The notes under the pieces were generated by a model that saw only the letters and a list, made by a program, of their open reading frames with translations, did no database searches and had not been told where the DNA came from. A DNA stretch of 64,000 bases from Anoplopoma fimbria (lineage: Eukaryota > Chordata > Actinopteri > Perciformes > Anoplopomatidae): NCBI RefSeq assembly GCF_027596085.1, contig NC_072456.1, positions 19,083,718-19,147,717 on the forward strand, in the 5' to 3' direction. The position numbers were made by a program, and so were the translations under genes. How positions within the stretch are numbered: position 1 is the first letter of the stretch; each line of letters begins with the position of its first letter. This document shows positions 1 through 35,841 of the stretch, piece after piece.

Positions 1-1045
1 CTAATTCTTGAGATCTTATAGGAATCTCTCTGGAAAGCGTAAGTATAATTCAGATATATTATCCAGTTTCATTTTGAGTCCTGGGATTCACGCCGTCTTC
101 AGATAAGTATGGAAAGCAAGTGAATGGATCACAATTACAAAAAACTTGCATGGAAAGTATTGATAATCGTGTTTTCCTTTGTGAGAGAGGGATGTCATGG
201 TGCCTATTGATCTGAAACCCAGTGAACAAGCACGTGATTGATGAATATGCAAGATAAAGTACATCACAAAAGATGTCTCTCAAAAAATACATACTTATAT
301 CCGTCTTTTAATAAGCAAATAAGCAAGTTTTTTAATTAAGTTTTTGTCAGCAGCTCTATCTTCAAGGCCTTGTTAAGTTGGAAACCTTAATTTCAAGAGT
401 ATATCTAAATCATTTTTTATTAGAATTCTCAGAGGACTGGCCACGACACAACATACGTCTCAATTAAAACTCGACTGCCAAGTATTCTTTGTCACCTTTA
501 TTTAAATGACACTAAATTAATTCATACAACTTAATTGTTGTTAAATGATTACATGCTTGGGTGCCATGTGAACTGAATCCCCAGTGGTTACTAACAAATA
601 GCATTAGACAAAAAACGTACTAAAGCCCTTTACAACTCAAGATTTCTTGTGGAAAGCGAACAGTGGATCTTCTCACTTCAATGACAGGACCAGAGTCAGC
701 TGAGTGAATTAAAACTATCTGACTGACAAGTGTTGGATCTCCTCCAACTTCATTACCTACACTTCCTGTAATCTAGATGCTAACTCTGGAGGAGGACGGG
801 TGAGACACAAAAAGACAAGAAACAGAAGAGAAGAGAAAACTTAAAGGTCAGATTTGTGTGAAATTAAAGTACTATTTTAAATCAGGCGTATTATCAAGGC
901 CTAAATTGATAGTAGGAGATTATTGATCCTCCCTCCCTCCTGTCCACATGTCTGCACTCTCTGCTGTGCACAGATGGCCTTCCAATTTGCTAAAATCAAA
1001 GATCCTTCAGTCATTAAAAACACACACTACACATGCACAAACACA

Positions 1046-1049
<4 letters not shown>

Positions 1050-1091
<42 letters not shown>
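1050..1091. repeat. (TA)n microsatellite
   Basis: About 21 uninterrupted TA units. Confidence 0.95.
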
Positions 1092-1093
<2 letters not shown>

Positions 1094-3076
1094 ATTGTAC
1101 AGGATCAGACAGAAACCATGCAAATAAATAAACATGGCTTTGGTTTCTTTGTGGATGAAAACAGGCTGAAAGAGACCGCCCCCTTGGTACAAACAGCATC
1201 CCGACACACTGATGGTGAGATGGGATGTTTGGGGAGATCAGCAGATGAGCGTCCACATGGAAGGGGGAGGGAACGCAGCAGTAAAATGAGATGGATCTGA
1301 CCCTACTTGACTCCTGCCTTTAAAAGGCTGAATGTTTAAAACTGAAAGGGGATCTGGCTTAGTTTGGATGTGATATATACCAATACCATATATTAACCTC
1401 TTTTTCATAATTTATTCACCCCCACCCCCCCTCGCCTTCCTTCTCTCTCTCTCTGTCCACAGCAGGAAGCTTTATAGTATTATTAAAGTCAGAAAGAGAG
1501 ATGACAGAAAAATGCATCAGGCCCCTCCTGCATTTTAATATCAATACCAGAGGGGTAATAAACATCCAGGCAGAGAGCTACAGGAGAGGAGCGACTATAA
1601 AACCCTACATTGTCTAATTTATGGAAGACAACAACAGGGCAGCAAGGTGAGGTTTTTACCCTTCAGTCTGAGCTTTCATAACACAACGTCTCAGCACACA
1701 ACATTTGTTTTGAAGGGAATAAACACACACAAAAAAGTTTTGACAAAAGTAAGATAGTCCATATTGTTAATCTGAGACAGACTTTGCTCAACGGTCGTGG
1801 AATTTTAGATGGTCAAATTGCTTTCTTCTTAAAGAAAAAAACACTTTAAGGGCTTCCTATATGCTTCGGCTTAAAGCTTGAGCTTAAAAGTTTGTTTCTT
1901 GACCTCGTAAACTATTTAGTTTTTATTAAATCTCTTTTGGAATTGTTAGATTTGTGTTTTTCATTTTTTTCTGCAATCCGTTTACTGTAAACCAAGTTAG
2001 CCATGATGCTAGCTGTCTGAGCCAAATGTGTTACGAATAAAATGTTCTAAATAACCTTTAAGATGCTGTTGGGTTTACTGTTTTTATATATTTTTCTCCT
2101 TTAAGTTTTGAGGACTCTTTGTATATTTTTACTAGTTGAACTACTAGGATGCTTCATATACTTCATTCTGCCCCGTCTCTATGTTTCTTCCTGGCATGAA
2201 TAACTAACCTATACTCATTTTTACTTCAGTAACACCTTTGGCCTATTGTTTATGGTATCAAATTTTTTTTTTTTATGAAATCCCTATAAATTAATTTAAT
2301 GTGGTAGCTTTAACATATTTAACTCAACTTTCCGTTTTTTTACAGTTCAAAAACCTTTTCACCCTCAAATTGAATTCCTGTATATAAACTTGATAAAACT
2401 GAAGTCAGACGGATAAAGAGCAGCTCTGAACGTGTCTTGATTTAAATTTGAAGCGTCTGTCCTCAGTGTGAACCGCTCACCTCGGCCTTGGCAAAGCAGC
2501 AGACAGATATTACAATGCTGCCAACTTCCTCATTAACCATCATTAGTGTGAACCAGCATAACGCTTTCAGCTCACTGAGGCTCAAAGCACCTGATGAAGG
2601 GCTTCTGTAGAGTAAGCGGCACCAGGCAATGCTGACTCCAATCCTATAACAAACACAGGTAAACATTTAAACAGATTAAAAGATCAGATGTGTTGGAGAA
2701 AGGTGCTTAAACCAAAAGACAAGGCATGAATGTGTTTAGCATTATTTTCAAAATCCCTGTCTTGGTTTTAAACTCATAGAAAAGACAAACAAAATCAGAT
2801 TTAACAACACAAATACTTACTCAACACCAAAAAAGTTTGAGAAGGACACACACTTCCTCTTTAAGCACTTTGAGATTTACATTTGTTAGGTGATATACTG
2901 GAAAATGTTTGATAAAGGAATAAAGAACATGCAGAAGCTTCCCTTTGACAAATTATGCCTTTCTCAGTCCACTGAGGGTCTATTTCAAAGTATCGGAGAG
3001 TTTGATTAAGTCACAGAACCACAGCTGCTCAAGCCTTGATGCTCCTCTGCTTTAATGTAGGGCTATTAATCAGCCT

Positions 3077-3078
<2 letters not shown>

Positions 3079-3122
<44 letters not shown>
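3079..3122. repeat. (TG)n microsatellite
   Basis: 22 TG units; a second, shorter tract follows at 3249-3276. Confidence 0.95.
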
Positions 3123-3124
<2 letters not shown>

Positions 3125-4053
3125 GTTAGAGGAATCGACTGCCCTTAACTCAACTAATTCACCATCAAAACCTGTCATGCTGCTGTTGCTGAAAACGTGG
3201 TCTGGATGAAAAGATGGAGTGGAGTCTCCGATGAAATCAGAGAGTGCATGTGTGTGTGTGTGTGTGTGTGTGTGTGGCAGGTTGGGGTGAAGGTAAGGGG
3301 CTAAGAGTCAAGGGAATTCAAGCCAATGCTCTATAACACAAAGCTCAAGATCAAGCATCGCTCGTCCTTCAGACAGGTTTGTTGTAATCCGAATGACATC
3401 AAACCCTCGTCCATCCGTCCATCTATCCCTCACACACACACGCTCTGCTCCCTCTTTCATCCACCTCACCCATGTTACCCTCCCTGAGAGTCTGCTGTTG
3501 CCCCCCCACACCCCCTGCGGAGCTCACCTCCAAGTGTGTGAGGGAAGAAGCCCCAGGAAAGCCGATTGCGTTTTAATAAAGTTTATTATCTGCAGGGAGC
3601 TAATCCTCAAGGGTAATCTCTCCCCTCTAGTTCTAAAGGAAAGCTGGATTACTCACTTGCTATAATCCCAATGAAATTGTTAGGATTTAGTTTGCGCTGC
3701 ACAGCAGATGGCAACAGGCTTTTTCCTTCAACCTTGGATGCTTTAACCCCCTTTATTTCTACATGCGACACCCCGGTCCTCCTCGTCTCGTGTCCTGGTC
3801 GTCTTGGTAAAAACAAAAAACAAACAGGAAGTTGTTTTTGCCAAACCTGCAATGGATAATATCTGGGAGGTTCTCGAAACATGTTTTGACATCTGAGTCA
3901 ATACAGACGGGAACGAGGTTCACCCCTTCTCTGAAAATGTACGTTATTAAGTAAAAAGAAAGTGTTATTAATGAGCCATTTACTTGACCGGCCCTAACAG
4001 ATGACTTGGTTTCAGTGTCAGATTAAAAGCAATGAGTCCTTATCAAAAATAAT

Positions 4054-4059
4054 TTTATT
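4054..4059 (-). terminator. qsox1: candidate qsox1 poly(A) signal AATAAA
   Basis: AATAAA in transcript sense about 1.2 kb after the stop, followed by a T-rich stretch. Alternative copies lie at 4533-4538 and 4805-4810; the choice between them is a guess. Confidence 0.3.
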
Positions 4060-5264
4060 GATTCAGACCGAAGCAAAGAAGCAAACAGAAAAACAGTGTT
4101 TTTGAGATGACCAGCCGAGGCTTTACATCATGGACAAAAGCCAAAAAACAAATCCTGCTTATTCTAAAACCTTGTCCAGTGTGAACATATGCGTCGCTCC
4201 CTCCAAAACACTTCATAAACAACCAGAGTAGCTGTTGTGTGGACTCAGCAGTGTGATGTAATATTCAAAGGTGTGACGTAATGCTCAGTGTTATGAACAG
4301 TAAACCACCTGAGAGGAGCTGAACAACAAAAGGCTGATCCGCTCTTCTCTGGTGAAAGTTAGTGTGGCCCTGCTGGTCCGCTCACAGTGTTCAGCAATAT
4401 GGAGCCACTGTCAGGCCTTCAACAAACCCACAACACATTTAGGGACTGGGACTGTTTGGTCTAATTATACAAAGAAATGCATGTTATTGATTTGAGGGAA
4501 ACGGTTTATCTGTAATTTAAGATACAACTGAATTTATTATTATTATTTTTTTTTTTTAAATCAAAGAGAAACCTATTTGAGTATTTAATTGAAATTATTC
4601 AAATATTTATATGTGTAAAATATAAAAATTGTGACTGAAATGAAAAAAATAATGTTGTCATAGTACACAGAGAAGTAGTTTAGGAGGTCCTCTACTACTA
4701 GCAAAATAAAAAACAAATAAAAAAAAACCCCACACTGTTACTAATGACCAAAAATTCAGTAAAGCAACAAAAATCACTTAGTTCAAAAAAACGCATTAGT
4801 TGCATTTATTTCATACAAATTAAAATTGTAATTAATGTGATATTGGGATTAATTTGATCCACCATAAGTGGTCAAACAAAAAATCAAAAATGATTATCCT
4901 TAACTTCAAACAGAAACCCACTTCTGGAATTATTCATCTATATTCACAGATTTCCCATAGCTGTGATGCTGCCTGAAAAAAGCCAGAATAGGTGTGACAT
5001 TAAATAATTGTCCTGATTTTTAAAGATTTGGATGGTTATCTGCTCATTTTCCCTTCTCCTCCACTCCAGTTAGACACAACATATCCACGACATTCAGGGT
5101 GAAGCTCGCTGTTTCCTGCTTCGGCTGTAGGGGACGGTTAAGTGGAGCGCCTAAGATCGCCCTAATCTCGACACATCCCCTTACAGTAACCCCAACCTCA
5201 GCCTACATGAACCTAATGAACCTTAATCATTGCTGACTCAGCTCAAATTTGGATACACTTTGGT
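4054..5264 (-). other. qsox1: probable qsox1 3' UTR
   Basis: AT-rich sequence directly after the qsox1 stop. In transcript sense AATAAA occurs at 4805-4810, 4533-4538 and 4054-4059, so several ends are possible. No open frame with family resemblance was seen. The true end needs transcript data. Confidence 0.4.
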
Positions 5265-30403
<25,139 letters not shown>

Positions 30404-30640
30404 CTTCCCCGCAGCTCGAGCAGCAAACCCTCGGTGTGGACCGCAAGTTTTCACCTCAGCGTCGCAAAACTTGACACAACTTTTGTGCCTCACTCAGCAA
30501 GTCTCCATGGGTCCTCCTCCTCCTCCTCCTCCCCCTGCCGTGCTCCCGGTCCTCTGAACGCACACCTCAAGCCACAAAGTAACTCGCTCGACCTGCTCGA
30601 CTTCCACTCATTTCTCTGGTTGACGTCTGGTGTGAGGATG
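30404..30640 (-). promoter_or_regulatory. qsox1: probable qsox1 5' UTR and promoter region
   Basis: The sequence around and just upstream of the start codon is clearly richer in G+C and CpG than its surroundings, consistent with a CpG-type promoter. It includes a (GGA)n tract near 30511-30530. No TATA box was identified and the transcription start is not known. Confidence 0.45.
30494..30508 (-). promoter_or_regulatory. qsox1: possible short uORF in the qsox1 leader
   Basis: An ATG at 30506-30508 opens a four-codon frame (MET then Cys) closed by TGA at 30494-30496, about 90 nt before the main ATG. It matters only if transcription begins upstream of it. G at +4 but C at -3, so context is moderate. 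Confidence 0.3.
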
Positions 30641-30842
30641 AAATGTTGCGAGTAAAAGTGACAGTACAGTTTTTTTGCCCCTTCACGGCTTTCATACAGG
30701 AAATAACTTTTAATGACTTTTAATATTATTTATACATACACACATACATATTTTTTTATTTTATTTTTTTAAACATAAAACGTTTATTGACATTCATAAT
30801 GAGTTAAATAAATAAATACAAAAAAAGTGTTTCTGGTTTTTT
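30569..30842. repeat. duplicated segment A (copy next to qsox1)
   Basis: From AAGCCACAAAG to the T-run near 30842. Repeated almost exactly at 31255-31540, with a few substitutions and an AAT insertion. Lies immediately upstream of qsox1 exon 1. Confidence 0.9.
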
Positions 30843-31254
30843 AGGACAGACAGTATATTTACACCCATAAAATAATTGTACAAGTCTTCAAGTGCACTTT
30901 AGCGCACACTCACAGCACATTATTATAAATATTCATCAACAATTTCAAAAGGTGAAATGAGAAATCTAGTCTAACTGGTTTAATTTGATAATCAAATCTT
31001 TTGTTTTTACTTTTTTGATCAGTTATTTACATCAATCTCTCTTAAAAGGTGAACTTGCTCCAGCTCCCTGTAAAGAAAACAGACCTCAGACGAGCAGATA
31101 GAAGCATCTCCATCCTACACCAAAGAGCTGTAAGCTACTTGACGGTTTCATTAATCTACAGACTCAGCAGAAGTCTAAGCCGTTTGGTCCATACATATGA
31201 AGCAACGCATAAGACCAAGTACTGCATAGTTACAGAGGGGAACTTCACTGCCTC
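30843..31254. repeat. duplicated segment B (inner copy)
   Basis: From AGGACAGACAG to ACTGCCTC, 412 nt. Matches 32605-33010 nearly base for base; the differences I saw are a 5-nt and a 1-nt indel near its start. It lies directly between A and A'. Confidence 0.9.
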
Positions 31255-31540
31255 AAGCCACAAAGTAACTCGCTCGACCTGCTCGACTTCCACTCATTTC
31301 TCTGGTTGACGTCTGGTGTGAGGATGAAATGTTGCGAGTAAAAGTGACAGTACAGTTTTTTGCCCCTTCACGGCTTTCATACAGGAAGTAACTTTTAATG
31401 ACTTTTAATATTATTTATACATACATACATATTTTTTTATTTTATTTTTTAAAACATAAAACGTTTATTGACATTCACAATGAGTTAAATAAATGAATAC
31501 AAAAAAAAATAATAATAATTTAAAGTGTTTCTGTTTTTTT
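31255..31540. repeat. duplicated segment A' (second copy)
   Basis: Second copy of segment A, joined directly to B. It differs mainly by an AATAATAATT insertion near 31510. It is followed by unique sequence, not by B. Confidence 0.9.
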
Positions 31541-31637
31541 AAAACGTATCGCACGACCTCCCTTCAGCGGATGGAGTTATCTCCATGACAACCAATAAGG
31601 AATGCCATGAGATGAGGTTGATTGTGGTTGATTTAGC

Positions 31638-31638
<1 letters not shown>

Positions 31639-31730
<92 letters not shown>
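31639..31730. repeat. (GT)n microsatellite
   Basis: 46 units in the unique spacer U between the duplicated blocks. Confidence 0.95.
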
Positions 31731-31731
<1 letters not shown>

Positions 31732-32496
31732 AAAATAAAAGCTTCTGGTTTAGGGTTAGTTATTTCTGGCAAAATACAAGGCTGTCTTACAACATATGTT
31801 TCTTTATCTTTGTATTAAAAAGACCTGTCAATCAGACATCCTCTGTAAATATTTCATGTTATAGTATGTAATATGTATGTAATTGGGACAGTCACATTAT
31901 CAAATTTTCCCTATACCACTATATTGTCCAAAATAATTCACAGTAACAGTATTATCACAATATCTATAGAAGAAAATAAATGACATTGCTTTCAGTGAAA
32001 TTCATCTTTAACTTTGTTCATTGTGTGTTTTGTCTCATTTTCGACAAATTATTTTACTCAAAATACAAGTGTAGTGCGGTTGAGAGTCTATAACCATAAC
32101 CATATATAAAATTATTATCATATGAATTATTAACATGATAAATATTGAATTTTAATTATCCTGGTTATTGGCAATACCAGAATATCGCAGCATCTAGTGT
32201 GTAATAATAGGATGAAAACTCCTTTTGATGTCATGTAACTTCCACATTCCCATAAATAACACTGCAACTCTGCAATCAGTTCAGGAGCAACAGACTACAA
32301 ACCTCCTGCAATTTTTAAATTGTTATCACAGATTTACAGATCTGAGGAAGCCAGCAGATTTTTTTAAACATTTGGATAGTTAGGAGGAGATTCTTTGGCC
32401 TGCTATCAGTGCTGCAACAACACTCTGAAGTAACTCCTGCAAACTAACCAAAACCACCACATTTCAAGTCAGAATTCCTTTAGAAACAATGGAAGC

Positions 32497-32502
32497 TTTA
32501 TT
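32497..32502 (-). terminator. cep350: candidate cep350 distal poly(A) signal
   Basis: AATAAA within AAATAAAGCTTCC, followed by T/G-rich sequence. A nearer alternative is at 34118-34123. If the distal one is used, B' is part of the cep350 3' UTR. Confidence 0.3.
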
Positions 32503-32604
32503 TACAATTTCAAAGTTAACAAATATATATTTTGCACATATTTGCAAAGTATACAGTGTTTATCTTACAACAATCGTTTAGGTTACAGTAACAGTGGGTC
32601 AGAT

Positions 32605-33010
32605 AGGACAGACAGTATATTTACACCCATAAAATAATTGTTCTTCAAGTGCACTTAGCGCACACTCACAGCACATTATTATAAATATTCATCAACAATT
32701 TCAAAAGGTGAAATGAGAAATCTAGTCTAACTGGTTTAATTTGATAATCAAATCTTTTGTTTTTACTTTTTTGATCAGTTATTTACATCAATCTCTCTTA
32801 AAAGGTGAACTTGCTCCAGCTCCCTGTAAAGAAAACAGACCTCAGACGAGCAGATAGAAGCATCTCCATCCTACACCAAAGAGCTGTAAGCTACTTGACG
32901 GTTTCATTAATCTACAGACTCAGCAGAAGTCTAAGCCGTTTGGTCCATACATATGAAGCAACGCATAAGACCAAGTACTGCATAGTTACAGAGGGGAACT
33001 TCACTGCCTC
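32605..33010. repeat. duplicated segment B' (outer copy)
   Basis: Near-identical to 30843-31254. It continues seamlessly into cep350 downstream sequence, which suggests that B' is at its original location. The open frame on the plus strand is not supported as a gene. Confidence 0.9.
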
Positions 33011-35670
33011 CCACATACAATCAACTCAAGAGGACATCCTAGAGGGTTTGTAATAAAGCCTTGCAGAGAGAGTTTCTAAAGTACAAATTATGTCACCATA
33101 ACAATTACATATGCCTACAGACCAGACATACAATTCATACAGCATGGATGAATTGGTGTCAATGTTTTTGGTCTTTTTCTACATTGTATCATTTTACACT
33201 TTGAGCAAACACCTTAGCAACTCTTTAAACATTGACGGTTGAAAAAAAGACTCAGTTTAAGGTCACTTTAGCTTCAAACAGTCGGTGAGGATTTAGAAGC
33301 TCTGTCACAATGAGTTTGTTTGAACAAAGCAAAGCTGACAGAGAGGGTTAAAAAAAGCCCTTTGATACAGTCCTACGTGCTCAGTCTCATCAGCTCTATG
33401 ACTCACACTGTGTGCGATTGTGCGGAGTGTCTACAATCTAGTTCCCGATACACTTTATCAACAAAGTGACTCAACTGTGTCTATATGCACTGATGGAGGG
33501 GCGACGTGGACAAGAAGCAGGTAACATTTAGAGTGAGTCAGTGGTTCTGTTAACACAAACATTTCCTCAGGCTGAGGCAAAGACAAAATGAGAAGGTTTT
33601 AAAAAAACGTTCTCAACTATGCTTCAATACAGAAAGATTGATAAGGCAGAAACTGAAGTATCGGCAAACCGGTTAGAAGGAAGAGTGGCCATTTAAGGAT
33701 AATTTACAAAAAGGTTTAGTATAAAGCGGTTGAAGGAGACATTCAAAGGAAATAGGTCCAAAGGGTTTTGAGACATCCACAGAGTTTGTTATAAATCTAC
33801 AACTCAAGAGGCACTTAAACTGAATGTTGAGAGAGACTGACGACATCGCCGGGCTACATTCTGACGGCTGGTTTGAACTTGCTGACTGCTGTAAAGCCAA
33901 GTCTTTGACAGCAGCAAGTGGAGCATATAACCATGCTTCTACACAACCCAATGTTTTGGGGCAAATGTTCAGCTGGCAACCTTTACGCGGTCAACTGATG
34001 AATAAACAGTACAACCACATTGTTTTTCTCCTCAGGTCAAAGAAAGTACATTGATTTTAGGAAAAGTAAGGCTTAAATCCAGCATTTCAGGTTTGTTCTG
34101 TGATGTTACTCTAAAAATTTATTTTGAGTTCCACGTGCAAACTATAAACTCATTCAGTGTTTGGTGTATGTAGCGTGTTTGCACAGAAAAAAAGTAACAA
34201 ATGAAATGTATAAAATACCAGCACTGATGCTAAAATTACCAATTTTTTTAACATAGCGTTGATGGACAGGTGTTTTCCCCCAATGCTAACACACAAAACA
34301 ATGTTGAATGAGGTGCAAATGCTTCAGTTAGAGCACAGAAAAATAGGAATTAACCACAAATCACTGGACAAGTATTGTCTTGCTGGTTGTATGAGACGTT
34401 TTCAAACTGTTCACATAAGTACACGGTGTATATGTAGAACAAAATTGGGACAACCGGACAGTTGTGGCCACAATGAAAGTCATACAGAACACTTTCGATG
34501 ACTCATTAAAACTACAACGTTTAAATATTAAAACAGTTTTCTCCCCGTGTTCTTTTTCTGGTTTCCATAGCATTCTTTAAACCTCCTACATAATATATTG
34601 CTGTTCACATTTCTTTTTGTGCTTTTTACAATTTAATTAAATGTTAAAATCTGTTTTTATATTTTGACAAGATCATTTACAGTTCAAAATGCTCCTTACT
34701 CCTCTAATCAAACATTTTCACGCAATAAATAATATAATTATGGAGGCAAAATGTTTCATACAATATCTGATCTCAGCGACACCCCAATACGGCGAAGTCT
34801 TACAATATTTGATCTGTGACAGTTTCAATTTCTTAAGCTCTCCTCCAGTACACTGAATTAGAAATTCAACAATGATTATAAAGTTAAAGTGTTGACTCTC
34901 AGCTTTTGTCTCTAGGTCAAAGACTTCATATAGTTTTCTTTTTTTTTGTTAATTCAACGCAGGCTTACAAAGCCCTTAAGCAGAGGTCTGATCACCTCAA
35001 ATGAATGTAAAATCCCTCAAATTACAGCTAAAAGTTTAACCTCATAGTCATTGTTTAATTTCAACTAACTGGATTACAAAGCCAACGCGATAATGTGTCA
35101 CTGTCAAGTCCCTCATGGACTACACTGTATATTCTTTATCTGCTACTCTATTACAATTTTTGAATCCATACATATATTTACTTTAAGGTTCAATGCAAAA
35201 TATGGCAACCTTATTTGTGTTCAAGGTTGATTTTATATTACAGTCCCCTATGGAACGATAAATTTAGCAGCATTAATGGACTTTAAGTGCGAACAAATGG
35301 CGCAGTCTATCCCATCGAAACATCTACTCATCCTCAAACTGGCGTTTACAAAAGGACCAGTCCAGGAGGTGAGAACCGAGACAAGGTGGTGTTCAGGTTC
35401 AAGAAGGCTGGATTGCTCAGGAGGCGTTTTGTGTGTAGAATAAATCATTTAACCATTACTGAAGCAAAATCAGCAAAATGAATGTCACAGGGATAAGTAG
35501 GAGTAGTTTAGCTGAGAGGTAATGCTGGGACTGAAGGCATCTGAGGGTTGCTGTTGGCACATCAGTTGGTGGAAGACTGAGCAGCGGGAGGTTGGCTGGA
35601 GTTCATAGGGGTGGGGGAAAGACTGGGGTTGAGCTAGAGGTTGTAGTTTAAAATCTAAACAGTAAATCTG
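33011..35670 (-). other. cep350: probable cep350 3' UTR
   Basis: AT-rich sequence following the cep350 stop codon, without long repeats. Transcript-sense AATAAA is seen at 34118-34123 and, further on, at 32497-32502. The extent of the UTR cannot be fixed from sequence alone. Confidence 0.45.
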
Positions 35671-35841
35671 TCACGAGAGGGTGTTTTCTCTTTTGGCCCT
35701 CTTGTCATAGATAAGCGTCAGCACGTTTGCAGTGTCCTTCAGCAAAGCATCAAAGATGCTGTCTGCCAGCTGCATTTTGACAAACAGCTCGTCCTCGTCA
35801 TAGTTGACCCACTGGGCTTCCTCCTCGTGGAGTTCCTGAAC
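35671..35841 (-). CDS. cep350: cep350 coding exon 36 (last)
   Basis: Residues 3038-3093 and stop: VQELHEEEAQWVNYDEDELF, then VKMQLADSIFDALLKDT and a short basic tail. Acceptor GTCTCTCAG. Ends at the family's usual C-terminus. Confidence 0.97.
   Translation of the reverse strand, partial: VQELHEEEAQWVNYDEDELFVKMQLADSIFDALLKDTANVLTLIYDKRAKRENTLS

Larger units (their letters stand above)
1..4053. other. intergenic region downstream of qsox1
   Basis: No exon or RNA gene was recognised. It holds a (TA)n tract at 1050-1091, (TG)n tracts at 3079-3122 and 3249-3276, and two non-repetitive blocks (about 1440-1660 and 3480-3700) that look like possible conserved elements. In human the next gene in this direction is LHX4, a LIM-homeobox gene; no lhx4 exon is visible here. 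Confidence 0.6.
31541..32604. other. unique spacer U between A' and B'
   Basis: About 1.06 kb present once, including a (GT)n tract at 31639-31730. An AATAAA in minus sense at 32497-32502 could end the cep350 transcript. No exon was recognised. Confidence 0.6.

Noticed and set aside
923..1300. 125-codon plus-strand frame downstream of qsox1
   Set aside because: It runs through a TA microsatellite (Tyr-Ile repeats) and has no splice or domain support.
30404..30493. N-terminal extension of qsox1 upstream of the chosen start
   Set aside because: The frame is open but has no ATG; it would need a GTG start. The ATG at 30401-30403 has strong context and precedes a signal peptide.
31049..31309. 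Plus-strand open frame of 86 codons, repeated at 32805-33053
   Set aside because: The two frames match because the underlying DNA (segment B) is duplicated, not because a protein is conserved. They start and stop at unrelated points, lack a recognised domain and are antisense to probable cep350 3' UTR.
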